A stretch of DNA of 64,000 nucleotides from Lobosporangium transversale. Taxonomy: Eukaryota > Mortierellomycota > Mortierellomycetes > Mortierellales > Mortierellaceae. The notes beneath the pieces were generated by a model. It did no database searches. It saw nothing but the letters and a program-made list of their open reading frames with translations, and had not been told where the DNA came from. This document shows positions 46,305 to 57,363 of this stretch, piece by piece (the stretch's first letter is position 1; every line of letters starts with the position of its first letter). The position numbers were made by a program, and so were the translations under genes. The stretch lies in NCBI RefSeq assembly GCF_002105155.1, contig NW_019029033.1:124001-188000 (forward strand). Direction: 5' to 3'.

Positions 46305-46731
46305 TGATGGTCATATGGAATTAAGCAGTAGCGTCGGTCACTGCTTTTTATTGCCACTATTATCACATTGTAGCACTTATCTTGCATTTCTGTCCCATTA
46401 GGTCTGATCTCTCGGATACATCGTTGTAGGCGTAAACGAATACTATACCTCAAAAAAATGCTCGACGTGTCAAGGATTTGTTAGCCAGGTTGAGATCCGT
46501 TGGCTGTGCTGCAGCAGCTGCAAGGCATTCATGCACAGAGATATCATGGCAGGCCATAACATTTGCAATGTTGTTCAGGGCCATCTACTTTATCAAGAAC
46601 GACCATCCTATCTTGTGCCAAACCAAAATAAGATAACTTCCAGGGCGGAAGAGAGCGGTCAAGCGACAGCACCGCCCGAGCAAGAAGAGGAGCCCAGAAG
46701 CAGCAAGAGGATCCACCTTGAGAATTTGTAG
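43524..46731 (+). pseudogene. Degenerate gene with XPG/FEN1-like nuclease domain and Fanzor/TnpB-like C-terminus
   Basis: The ATG at 43524 opens MGIEGLWSFLLKKGYEASL, the XPG/FEN1 N-terminus. Acidic nuclease motifs follow: FDVLGPLY, YLDDDACEEKRLT, QECQSEADVAIA and VVSRDSDMFAY, then CIVSKNDY...ISRLG. Lesions include a frameshift near 43,775, a stop at about 44,070 (ATDC*LEDVV) and more frame changes to 45,530. A Lys-rich middle (KKQKEKTKRPQKPVDEMDKKD) leads to a C-terminal part with VIGVGLGKFSSNAKLSSLHESF (RuvC-II-like, 46,150-46,240), an A-tract intron, then GVNEYYTSKKCSTC...CCSSC...HRDIMAGHNICN (46,433-46,580), the four-Cys finger and RuvC-III Asp seen in TnpB and eukaryotic Fanzor. No RuvC-I segment was found. 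Two adjacent dead genes remain possible, but the pieces are collinear on one strand. Confidence 0.65.
45577..45795. mobile_element. hAT-like MITE (219 bp) inside the XPG/Fanzor-like locus
   Basis: The ends CAGTACTCC and AGGAGCACTG and the TTCGAA-rich body match the MITE at 958. The flanks CAAGGGAG (45569-45576) and TAAGGGAG (45796-45803) are an 8-bp duplication with one difference. It falls between the middle region and the RuvC-like part, in coding sequence. Confidence 0.88.
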
Positions 46732-46929
46732 TTCAATTAGATTTACATAATTTAGACAATATATGCGTGTCAGCAAATACGCTAGTCTAGTGCTGGGTGC
46801 GGGCGTTGAGAGGCTACTGCGTGTCTGTTTTCAGTGATGCAATAGGGCCAAGATCGTGCTGTACCCAAAGGGATCAGCTGGTTTATTGTTCTTTCTGGTT
46901 CCTATCAAAAAAAAAAAACTCAGATCTGC
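46732..46929. other. 3' flank of the XPG/Fanzor-like locus
   Basis: It follows the last stop (TAG at about 46729). In TnpB/Fanzor loci a guide RNA overlaps or follows the 3' end. I see no convincing hairpin or conserved block to support one. Confidence 0.3.
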
Positions 46930-47280
46930 TACTGCTTGCATATCCTTCAATGTGCACTTTCTTTTTTGCCTATTATATGCTATACGGCCCAACTCCTTCT
47001 GCAGAACCATAAGCTCTTCCTTGCACTTTTCGAACTCTTGGACGGCGACTTATTCCCTCTCTTTGGCTCAGGCATAAGGATGGGTGGGTCCTCAATACCG
47101 TAGGCTGAATTTGTGTACTGCGTAATACTCATCAGTAGAAGGGCCTGACCTTGTCTCCAGTTGTAGCAATTCTTCGCGATCAATTATCTTGGGCTCTGAT
47201 ACTCCTGTATGCTGACCTGAAGTAGGGTAGCTGTCCTCTGTTTCAGACATTCAAAGCCTTAAGGCCCTTGGGCTGATCAG
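46930..47280 (-). pseudogene. Second MULE transposase C-terminal fragment
   Basis: Read on the minus strand, 47060-46930 gives VQEFEKCKEELMVLQKELG and KRKCTLKDMQ, matching the C-terminal coiled part of the remnant at 40,440-40,520 (EYEEGFMDLRRKLES, KCTLKDIQ). The preceding part, from an ATG near 47250 (MSETEDSYPTSGQ), is acidic and unrecognised. The two fragments bracket the XPG/Fanzor-like locus in the same orientation. Confidence 0.6.
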
Positions 47281-47724
47281 GTATCCCGACAACTCTGCAG
47301 CCAGTTTGAACCATTTGAGTACTAAAATGCTAAATAAAATCATTTGATGGGTGCTTTTTTATCAGTGCATTAATGAATATTGTATAGTAAATGCCACCAG
47401 CGCCATGCTTCACTCCAGAATCTCGCCTTACCCTCATGTGAAACGGAAAGCCATTCGTATCCAGAGTACATCCCTTGTTTTGAACCTCTTGGCTACAAAG
47501 ATACTTGACTATTTCGTCCTGTGTTGTTGAAAGGATGTTTGTCGAATTACTGATATAAACAAGGTTGATAAGCATTGTATGAGCTATGATGTTTTGTTTT
47601 CTCCTTTATTATGGCAGCATCTTTTTTTAACAATTATTCTTTGAAAAAGAGGCCCATGCCCCTCCTTTCAAACCAGGCTATGAAGTGATAATAAATAATA
47701 TTAATATTTATCCCCTTACTTTCA
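47281..47724. other. Intergenic region
   Basis: A minus-strand frame (47330-47575; CTLDTNGFPFHMRVRRDSG) is unrecognised and may be a relic. Otherwise A/T-rich 3' flank of the F-box gene. Confidence 0.35.
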
Positions 47725-49296
47725 CTAGAAATAATCCGAAAGTTCCGAAAAACCTACTACAATTCCGCGCTTTTCGAATATGCTATCCACTAATTCCTCA
47801 GTATCAGGATCTTGAGCCGCAATGTCTCCATAGAATTCGACGTCTGGCCAATTGTTTATAACCCACAACGCATCCTCAGATTGCATCTGCTGATGGTTAT
47901 CACCTTGGAAGGATAGTGATCTTAGACGCTTCAAGTTGACTAGCTCATCCAGACCTGCTCTTAACCTCAAGTCCAGTGTCCGGATTTTCTGAGATAATGA
48001 AGTCTGTTCTGTCAAATCAAGGTAGTTTAGTCGAGTCAACTTGCCTAGCTGCTTAAACGCAATACGCTGCTTCTGCATGCCTTCTGCAGTCTCTTGATCA
48101 ACATCGGCTTCAAGACGGATACTCAGTATAGTCAGCTCAGTGCTAACCCACTCTGCACCATCGACAATCTCTGTCACTCTGATTTTGGATCCCACTAGCT
48201 TCTTCAGACGTGGACAATTAGACAACACTGCTTGAACAGCGCCACCAGATATGTGACTTTCTGTATTGATTTCCAATACCTCAACTGCATCGCAGAGCCT
48301 CTGTTCTCTTGCTTTCCGTACTATCTGTCCATCATCCAACATCTCCTGTTCGTTTGCTAACAATTCCCGAATAGAAAGTGGGCCGAACTCACAGTGTGGA
48401 GCAACCAGCTGTCTTAGTTCGGTCATCAATCTAAGAAGTGCCGCCATATCCTCGTCCTTTAAATCCATCTTTGAAAAGTGTAGATCCGATAGGTTTTTCA
48501 ACGCATAAGGTCGATGAAGTAGTGCTGTCTTATAGAAAACATTAGGTGAAGTTCGATCGTCATCTCCGTGTCCATTGAAGCTCAATGTGTATAATCCTGG
48601 ACATCTCCTAGTCAACATGGCGAGGCAATATGGCGATGTGTGCGGATGTGGAGGATTGACTATTTTGACCTTATGAAGATGTAATGTGCTCAGATTTGGG
48701 AAAGTGAATGTGTCGGTGGCATCGTTCAGGAAATCGGAAGGTAGCCGACTGATGTTTACTCTAGATATGGTCAAGATCCTGACTTTCTTACAGGCTTGAA
48801 AGAACAGATCGACTTCATCTTTGAGTATAACTATCTCTTGGATCATCAAGGTTTCAAGACGAGTGCATCCCAACAGCGCTTTCCATATCTCTCGTAAAGT
48901 TGGACAATAGAACGTTAGCTTGGTGATTGTGGAGCTGTGGGCCTTGATGAGATTGGAAAGATCACTCCGAGCAGTTGGGTTCAGAGGCGGTGAGCCTCCA
49001 TAGTACTCAATATGTTTAAGGTTCTTACAACCTTGCAATGATCCGAATTCCTCTGGGAAGTTATAATAAAATCCAAGCTCTTCAATATATTCCTTGTAGG
49101 TCTGCAGTGCTTCAGCGGTAGGATATCTTGAAGGACTGTTAATTTTAGTCTTTTTCCAAATAGCTTTGACAAGTGTGTCGTGGAATGTCTTGGAAACACG
49201 AATGCAACAAAAAAGACTTTTTTCATCGAGGTGTTCGCCAACAAGCGAAATAATTTCTGGAATATCCAAGGGATGCAAATCGGGGTTGCCCATCAT
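47725..49296 (-). CDS. F-box / leucine-rich-repeat protein
   Basis: I start at the ATG at 49296 (MMGNPDLHPLDIPEIISLVG), which gives 523 aa in one exon; the 79 extra codons upstream lack similarity and include a Cys-rich run. Residues 8-50 form an F-box (LDIPEIISLVGEHLDEKSLFCCIRVSKTFH). The rest is a run of irregular leucine-rich repeats (LTFYCPTLREIWKALLGCTRLETL, FPNLSTLHLHKVKIV, LTRLNYLDLTEQTSL). Such proteins recruit substrates to SCF ubiquitin ligases through Skp1. Mortierella-type fungi, as I recall, have many genes of this layout. The substrate is unknown. The frame is intact. Confidence 0.85.
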   Translation of the reverse strand: MMGNPDLHPLDIPEIISLVGEHLDEKSLFCCIRVSKTFHDTLVKAIWKKTKINSPSRYPTAEALQTYKEYIEELGFYYNFPEEFGSLQGCKNLKHIEYYGGSPPLNPTARSDLSNLIKAHSSTITKLTFYCPTLREIWKALLGCTRLETLMIQEIVILKDEVDLFFQACKKVRILTISRVNISRLPSDFLNDATDTFTFPNLSTLHLHKVKIVNPPHPHTSPYCLAMLTRRCPGLYTLSFNGHGDDDRTSPNVFYKTALLHRPYALKNLSDLHFSKMDLKDEDMAALLRLMTELRQLVAPHCEFGPLSIRELLANEQEMLDDGQIVRKAREQRLCDAVEVLEINTESHISGGAVQAVLSNCPRLKKLVGSKIRVTEIVDGAEWVSTELTILSIRLEADVDQETAEGMQKQRIAFKQLGKLTRLNYLDLTEQTSLSQKIRTLDLRLRAGLDELVNLKRLRSLSFQGDNHQQMQSEDALWVINNWPDVEFYGDIAAQDPDTEELVDSIFEKRGIVVGFSELSDYF

Positions 49297-50319
49297 GCGA
49301 AGAAGAGAAGAGGAATGATGGAGCGTGATCGAATCTACAATGGCAATCGCGTTTCTTACAAAGAAGTTTAAATATTGCTGTTGCATATTTCGTATTTGAT
49401 CACACGTACAAAACACACATGTACAAAAGGATTGCATTCTTTCCACTGCAGCCCTCCAGCCTGCATAAATAGGAGATCCCAATTTTACAATTAATAAATA
49501 CCCGGACAATGTGGTGCTGCAATCCACATTCAATTCTCACTTATCTTTCAACTTTCGATCATTATTTTGCATTTGCTCTAGCACAAAGAGATAATTAGCC
49601 AGTACGGATCTAAGAATCTGGTTTCTCTTTCTTTCTCTCTCTCGCCGGTCCAATTTGAGTACTAGATAAGGCTTGAATTGACTTTGTAGAGCACATGATT
49701 GCTTTTGAAGATCTTGTAGTTTCAATTTCCCTCTTTGAAGACTTGTTTGGAAAGGTGCCCAGAGAGGCGGGGGGGATTTCAGAATGATTGAGCTTACCAC
49801 CTGTAAAACAAGGCCTATTAAAGAGAATTTCGCAGGTCGATGACCTACAAATGCTGATGGGTATGAAACATTGAAGCTATTTGATATAAAAAAAATAAAA
49901 AAAAAATAAAATAAAAAAAAAAGTATGGATACGGAGTGCAGTTGACTATCACGCTATGTTGAAAGAATAAAGAGTAGATTTTTCCAAGTGTATCTTCAGA
50001 GTGAGAGTTGGGATGAGAGAGTGGGTGGGTATAATATCAAGACTAGAGACAAAGGTGAACGCGTTGCTCTTCCTAGGCTTTAAGTTCTAGGATCTAGCAT
50101 GAAAATGGCCTAGAAGCCAAGTACCTGGACCAATCAATGCATTGTATAGTTTTTCATATAATTTGTCTAACGTAAGCTAGGATTTTCGGCATTGTCAAGA
50201 TCCAACCAAATTCAAGTTACACGCGTTCCCAGCTGTCCTATCCTGTCTTTTGTGCAGAACATGAATTAAAGAGCGGAGGCGGTGCGGTGTCAACTTCCGA
50301 GGAAAGTATGCAAGGCGGA

Positions 50320-50352
<33 letters not shown>

Positions 50353-51157
50353 CACTCCTCCGCACATTGCCTGGGGCATAATACCAAAGAGAGTGATCAT
50401 AATCATATATACAGAGTCGAGAGAAAGTAAAGTAAAGTAAAGAAAAAAATAGAGCAACCAATCATTTGTCTTTTTCTCTTCACTTCAGGCCCGGGTTCCG
50501 AACCACCACCACAATGTCTGAAAATACTTGATGCTAGTGCTACATGTGTCATCACACTAAGCGGTAACTTTCTTTCTCCAAGACCGCGAGCAGAAATAAA
50601 AAAAAAAAAAAAAAAGGATTCGCCTTGGGAGGAGTTTTTTTTTGTTATCATAATATATATGTATATATTATATTTAATAGAGGACAATGTCAAGGAGGCA
50701 TCGGAAGGAAAGAGTAGGGGAGCAATGAAGTCTATACTTTGTTGCTTAAAAATAGTCAGTGCGCTAATGTGTTTGAATGTCTCGCATTATGGCGCGGGAT
50801 TTCAGCCTCTTCAACGGACAAGGAGGAAAAGTCCAAGGAAAAAGGTTCTGTTACTGTATTCAATTACAGGGTTGAATCCATGCTCTCATGGCTCTTGTTG
50901 CACAATGATTGGTCACTTTGGTCTAAGATCTTATTTCCTCTTGTGTGGCTAAATGTCCACAAAAGAAAAAATTCATCAGCCATCAAATGAGATGTCAGAA
51001 AACCGTATTTTCGGTATTTGTCTACTTGAACCATACAAAATAAAGAAAAAAAAAAGTGCGCATGTTATTCATGCATTAGGCCATTAGGCCATGTTTTTCT
51101 TATTACCCTTGTCTTGTCTTTTGATCTCGCCCGAGCGTTGCTTCTTTTAAAAGAAAC

Positions 51158-51192
<35 letters not shown>

Positions 51193-52038
51193 GGTTTTAA
51201 CAATCAAATAGGAACGTGAGCAACGATGCCCCGACTCACTTTTCTCTTGTTTCTTTGTAACAGATTGGATCAGCAAATAATGAGGATCGGGTTATTTCCT
51301 TCACTGTTCTGAGGCGTAAACTTTACACATAATGTCATATCCATATATCTTTTAAAAGTATTTTATACAATGGCATATAGACATGTATATCACACTTACA
51401 ACACGACATGGTGGGAATAAAAACCTTAAAAAAAAGGGTTATTCATTACTCCTAGAAAACTCTTTTTTTTTTTTTTTTTTTTTTTTCCTTCTTTATCAAC
51501 CGTAGTGAATGTACAGTAGATGTTATATATATATATACATATATCTGTGATTCCTTTCAAAGATTAGGGCTTCGTCTACTGCAAGCCATCCACATCCTCA
51601 TCCTACATCCTTCACTCTGCGGTTAAGGGTGAAGAGTAAAAAAGAGGAAGCAAAGGAGGGGGGTGGAGGGAGACAGAGATGCGCGGTTGTGCAAGGTGAC
51701 GCAGGATTGCGTCCCTTGTTTTCTTTTCTTGACATGTTCTCCTTATTTACTCTGTCACATCCTTTTCACTCAAAGTATATATATACTATAAACATCTAAA
51801 AAAACAATAATCGGTAATGCCTGATGTTGAGCTCATGGACGGGATGATGCGTGGATGATGGCTTTGTTTCAGGAACAAAGGAAACAATGCTCTTTAACTA
51901 TTTAGTATTGTTACTCCTTTTATGTATTGTAATTGTATACTTTGCACATGCAAACATGTACATGTACTCTTACATATTCAACAGACTCACCATGCCGCCA
52001 TTTTGTCCCGTTCTACTGTCACACAACACCGTCGCTAA

Positions 52039-52073
<35 letters not shown>

Positions 52074-52863
52074 CAGACGATGTAGGCGTGGTATTGAAAA
52101 GGAATAAGATCTTCAAGCCGGCACTATTTTTTTTTTTTCAATTCAATTGCCAGACCTCGTCTATCATTACGTCCTGCATCAATCGTCATAGCTCACCCCA
52201 AGCGCAACTGTTTTCCAAGACAGAAATAGACGCTTGGTAGATGATCAATCAGGGAAAATAGTATTATAAAACGCGTGCAGTTTCTAGTACACTTGAACGA
52301 AAAGGGGTAGCCCGAAGGTGGAAAAGAAAAAAAAGGGAGAGGGTAGATCACGAAGACTTTTTGTGCTCAATTTAGGATTGGATTTTTTCAAATGTCCATT
52401 CAATTTGACTTCTTTGATAGCTCTGTAATTTGCATAAAACTAGGTGCCAGCTCAAATGATTGATGAGCAAAGTATATATATTTACATTTTTTTTTTTTTT
52501 TTTTTTTTTCGTCTAGAGAAAAAGAGAATAAGGGGAGAAGGAGAGGAAGTAAAGAGTTCTTTGTGCGGAGTAAAATGCATGTCGGTGTGTTTGTATTCAG
52601 TGGTAAATGTTGTGCCTGCATTGAAGATCGGTCCTTTTTTTTTTTTCGTGAAGATGGTATCAGTCCAAGCACGACAGTTGCCAAAGGATTTTCTATTTTA
52701 GCCATTCAGTGGTACTTTACGGCTATTTTAGTATCAATATTCATAGCCTACACCGGTCGGCGACTCGTCGACATTGGAAACGGAAATCGTGTCGTGTCGG
52801 AGAAGAAGAAAAGGCCTTGACAATTGTTATGTTGTTGTTCTATGGTAAACATTGAAGAAAAGG

Positions 52864-52895
<32 letters not shown>

Positions 52896-53730
52896 AGTAA
52901 TGGATTAGTAAGAACTGTGCATTTAATGAGTTACTTACTGTGCAGGGTTTTTTTTTTAAAAAAGCACCGCAACGATCATTCATCTTGTCTGTGATAGGTC
53001 CATGCTAGTTCGAGGTTTGACCTAAGAGCATCCCTCCTGGGCTTTGTGACACTGTCACACACGATCAGGGTCTGGATCCCTGCTCACTAAATGAATAGGG
53101 TCAAAACAAAAAAAAAAAAAGGATGCACTGAAGTTATCGGAGGATAAAGGGAACTCGAGTCAAGGAGACGCATACGGGGCAATTCTACGCATTGTTAGTT
53201 GATCTTCTCATAGTTTTCTAGGTTGACCGTTGTAAAAACAAAAAAACAAAAAAAAGATGTAATTATAACACAGACAGTCCGCCCTAGCCATGATGTGGAT
53301 GTTGTGCCTGGGAAGTTGAAGTTTGAATATGCTGTGGGCGTGGGCTCAGACAAACAGACAAACAAGGAACAAAAAAAGAAGACAAACGGGCAATTGTCGA
53401 TGGCCATGCTGTCTGTTCAGGTGATGGTAGGAAAAGCAACTTTTTGGGGAAGAGGAAAGGATGGAAGGGAGGAAGGGAACGAGATGGAGAGAGGGGGGGG
53501 GGGGGGAGAACAACAAGTTCATTGCGGTTTTTTTTATTTTTTTTTTTTTTTTTACAACAAAAGGAAATACGCGTGAACAAGAGCATGCCGTGCACAAGAG
53601 ATCACATCGGATCACAACCATTTTGAATTGTATCTCATGGTATTGAAGAGCATCGCATGAGAGACGGAGAGAAAGAGCTCATCGATTTTTACATGGCAAG
53701 GATTCAAAGATTTATTATTAAATGTGATAT

Positions 53731-53763
<33 letters not shown>

Positions 53764-54840
53764 AAAACCATCGCCTCTTTCTTCCCGTTTTTGTGAATGT
53801 GAATGAGGATGTACGTGCAGTAATAGATGGTGTCTACTCGGGTTTATATTTAAACAATAGTTATATTTATATTGTGGATATATTGTTATTTTTTGAATAG
53901 CAAAATATTGAGAATGAATATCCAAAACTCTCTCTTTCGGTAAAAAAAGATCCTCTTCCCATTCCACATCCATTTAAAACGCTCATAAAAGTCATCAACA
54001 CACAACACCTACTACCACTGATTTTTTTTTTTTTTTTTTGATATATAAGCAAAAGCAACACCCGACCATTAAGAGGGAGGAAGCATCTTTTAGCTTCCAC
54101 CCATTCACCCCAGTTCAAAGCTGCACAGTTCGCTTCTTTTGAAATACAACCCTTCTTTCCAAAACACACTCATTCTATTCGACAGCCTTGTCCCTTTTCA
54201 GCATCAAACGTTAGTCCATATTGCCAGATTGAATACACCTATCAAAGAACGTTTGTTGTCAATATCATTATCAATATCAGACCAACTCTCTCTTAATTAC
54301 CCTTTGTAATCATAGTAAAGTTTTTATTTTTATTTTTATTTTTTATCTTCATCATTGCTATATCATCATTTATAATTTATTTTTCCATAACAGAGTTCAC
54401 AGGTATGTCACTATGTTCATGTATTTTGCTTCTTGGTCAAGATACCTTGATTTACTTGTCGATTGAGCTGGGATTGATTGCATTGACCTTATTACCCTGG
54501 ATATTGGATATTGGATATTGGATATTGGATATTGGATATTGAATAAATTGGATATCGGATATCGGATATCGGATGTCAGATACATCACAATATTTTTTTT
54601 TATTTTATTTTATTTTTTTTATTTGGATTCGATCAAGTATATATTAAAAATATGCAATTGTCTTTTTTTTTTTTTCTTTCTTTTCATCTTATTCCATCTC
54701 TCTCTCTCTTTTTCTCTCTCACGATCATTATCTTTTTCTTCCTTCCATTCCTTCTATTCTCTCTTCATTATTAACATCTTTTTATCTTTTTTATCTTCTT
54801 TACTTGCATCATTAATAATCTTCATTCACTCATATACTCA

Positions 54841-54889
<49 letters not shown>

Positions 54890-55241
54890 CTATTCCTTCC
54901 ACTCCAGTGCAGCTTTTACAACTATATCTCCTATCCTCAAACAAACTTAACTCTCTGCATATTCTCTTCTCTCTTCTCTCTTCTCTTCGCCTCTTCCCTG
55001 TTCCCTGTTCCCTTTTTTCTTTTCCCTTTTTATCTTATTCCTCCAATCGAAGTATTCTTGCCCCATCCTTTTTTTTTTTTTTTGTTTTATTCTATCCAAA
55101 TTCAAGATTGGAACACAAACACAGATTCAGACACAGACATTGACACAACAGGCACAAGCACAGGCACGCAGATACAAACAAACAAAAATAAAAAATAAAA
55201 AAAAATAACAGGCACACTCCTTCACTGACCAGGCACATACG
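49297..55241. other. Long sparse region with A/T tracts and pyrimidine-rich leader
   Basis: Nearly 6 kb without a supported gene. The first part is the F-box gene promoter. Homopolymer tracts lie at 50321-50352, 51163-51190, 52040-52071, 52866-52893 and 53733-53761. From about 54,680 to 55,080 the plus strand is almost pure C/T, with (CT)n and TTTC repeats, followed by a CACA-rich stretch, probably the promoter and leader of the gene at 55242. A minus-strand frame at 49537-49800 has no ATG. Confidence 0.5.
54499..54574. repeat. GGATAT(T/C) minisatellite
   Basis: Five units of GGATATT, a short break, then three units of GGATATC and a diverged one. It looks like a 7-bp tandem array that changed by one base midway. 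Confidence 0.9.
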
Positions 55242-56294
55242 ATGGCGTCTGCTGCCCTTCCTCGTGCAAACAACACCGCCTTCAATGCCAAGGTGATCAA
55301 GACCATTCCTTCGCCTGTCATACCCATCAGCACTCTCAGTCATCAGTCAAATCCAAATTCAAATTCAAATTCAAATTCAAATCAGCGCCGATCTATTACC
55401 AATATCAGCAGCAATATCAACATCAACATCAACAGCAATAAAATCAATTCCGTTTCCAAAAAGTCTACTCCAAAGAGTTCTACCAGCCTTGGCTCAAGTC
55501 CCACAAACTTTTCACTTTCACATCCTCCATCCATGTCCACAGCACCAACAGGCACAAGCGGCCCCAATAAGCTTCACGCTCACTCGCTCTCAGCTTCAAG
55601 TACAATCTCCTATCCTCATCCCTCGCTTCATCCGCCACTGCGTCTCCTGACGACCGCAACATGTCCAGACACAGTTACTTGTCTAGTCTCTGCTCAGTCA
55701 CCGCCCCATTCGCCCACTTTTACCACCATCACTTTACCACCAAAATCAAGTTCCTCTGCTAATTCTGGAGCAAGCTCAGGAAGCCGTGCAAACTCGATTC
55801 TCGATGGCATTCAGACCGCATTAGGCGTCACCTCCTCTTCACCCCCATCCTCCTCAGCATCCACTTATTCGGCTGCAAAAGAAAGTCTCGCAGACTTTTC
55901 CATCCCGCCTTCAAAACGTTTCGGCGGTCGACAAAGCAAAGTGGGCAAAAAGGGAAAAGAGGCCAGCACCAACGGTGTGCTTCGTTCCCGAAGCAACTAT
56001 TTCAGTTTCCCCAACTTTGATGAAGTTGACTTTGTTGACGTGGCGATGGTAGAGGATAATGAAGAGGATGATGACGATGACCATTCAGGTTGGTCTAGTC
56101 CCGATTCTCCACCTGAAGGTCAAAGACCGACGATCATGGATGAAAAAATGATGCGGACTGCTACGACCTCTCAACTGTTACACCATCAGGGTCTTCGGAA
56201 AGGTCTGAGCATGCCTTCAAGTCCAAGTCAGCATTGGCTTCTACAACTCGAGACTTATCATGAGCTGCGCGGTCTTGAAGGGGTTCAAGTCTAG
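55242..56294 (+). CDS. Disordered Ser/Asn/Pro-rich protein of unknown function (350 aa)
   Basis: One exon from ATG at 55242 (MASAALPRANNTAFNAKVIK) to TAG at 56294. I do not recognise a family. Residues 30-75 are Asn/Ser/Ile repeats coded by TCAAAT and AACATC-type units, and residues 75-220 are Ser/Pro/Thr-rich. A basic patch (KRFGGRQSKVGKKGKE) comes before RSRSNYFSFPNFDEVDFVDV and an Asp/Glu run (EDNEEDDDDD). The C-terminus (HQGLRKGLSMPSSPSQHWLL) is more regular. The mix of phosphorylation-like Ser-Pro sites and a basic patch suggests a regulatory or nuclear protein, but that is a guess. The long pyrimidine-rich leader supports a real transcript. Confidence 0.65.
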   Translation: MASAALPRANNTAFNAKVIKTIPSPVIPISTLSHQSNPNSNSNSNSNQRRSITNISSNINININSNKINSVSKKSTPKSSTSLGSSPTNFSLSHPPSMSTAPTGTSGPNKLHAHSLSASSTISYPHPSLHPPLRLLTTATCPDTVTCLVSAQSPPHSPTFTTITLPPKSSSSANSGASSGSRANSILDGIQTALGVTSSSPPSSSASTYSAAKESLADFSIPPSKRFGGRQSKVGKKGKEASTNGVLRSRSNYFSFPNFDEVDFVDVAMVEDNEEDDDDDHSGWSSPDSPPEGQRPTIMDEKMMRTATTSQLLHHQGLRKGLSMPSSPSQHWLLQLETYHELRGLEGVQV

Positions 56295-56838
56295 ACTTTC
56301 AATCTCCTGAGGCGGTGGTGTACAACATGTACACATGTCCTACAAAAGCTAGTGATGCGCTGGACCTGTCCCATTTTTAGACTCTTTGATCTTTCCACCC
56401 CTTTCTGGGCTGGCAAAGCAAAAAAAAAAAAAAAAAAAAAAAAAAAGCTCCTGAAAAGTGAAGCCCTTCGTTTCTATAATGGTTAATCCATTACTCAAGG
56501 ACAATGTCAAAATGAGGGCAACTTTTCAACCACATACAAAAAAAAAAAGCGTAGGCCTGTTCGGAAGCACTGGCCACGCATTGTACACAGTGTAAAATAG
56601 TTGTATGAACAGTTTGGTTTAGTCATAATAAAAAAAAAATAAATAAAAAAAAAAAGAGCATTATTAAACACACGCTGCGGCGTCAATGTAACCACACATA
56701 CACATGAAAAAAATGAAATGAAAAATAGTTTGTTGCCCACAGCCAAAACATCAACATTAGCATGCACGTACGCACGTTTTGCACGCGCAATGGACAAATT
56801 CGGACATCCATCCCCTGTGTTTGTCTGCCTGCAAGTGA

Positions 56839-56869
<31 letters not shown>

Positions 56870-57292
56870 CTTTAATCACAACAACGATGTATGAAATGGA
56901 AGAGCGATCCATTCTAGAATGTACATGCAGATACAAACCTGATATCTCGACCTCTTCTCCCCAAAGTGGGTCCACTTTGCAGTCCCCACAAGTCTTAGTT
57001 TTGTTTCTTCTCTCGGTAAGCCCCACCCTTTGGATGCTATGTGACATTAAACACGGTTCATCACAGTGTTTTACATCAAAGACATCGTTATCATTTGCCT
57101 CTGTCCTAACAGACTCTTGTCCACAAAATCCTGTCTGGACAACAAAAAGTTTTTTTTTTTTTTTTTTGATTTCAGGGTCTCATAATCACGTGCCATTTCG
57201 GCAATATGTTTTTTTTGTTTTCCCATGTCCGACATTTTATAAACCCATTCACCTTGTTTTGGATTTCAAAGGAGTAGTTTACTGCATATACA
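56295..57292. other. Intergenic region between the disordered-protein gene and the Kelch gene
   Basis: It has A tracts at 56422-56446 and 56630-56655 and a T tract at 56841-56869. No gene is supported. The right part is the Kelch gene promoter. Confidence 0.5.
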
Positions 57293-57331
57293 ATGGGCAA
57301 AAAGGATGTAATGTCTCGCTTGCTCGTGGAC

Positions 57332-57363
<32 letters not shown>

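Noticed and set aside
49297-49533. Longer start for the F-box protein
   Set aside because: The 79 extra codons do not resemble the family, and the F-box normally begins within the first residues after the ATG at 49296.
49537-49800. Minus-strand 87-codon frame upstream of the F-box gene
   Set aside because: Its first codon is GTG and no ATG lies in a sensible place; the protein is not recognisable.
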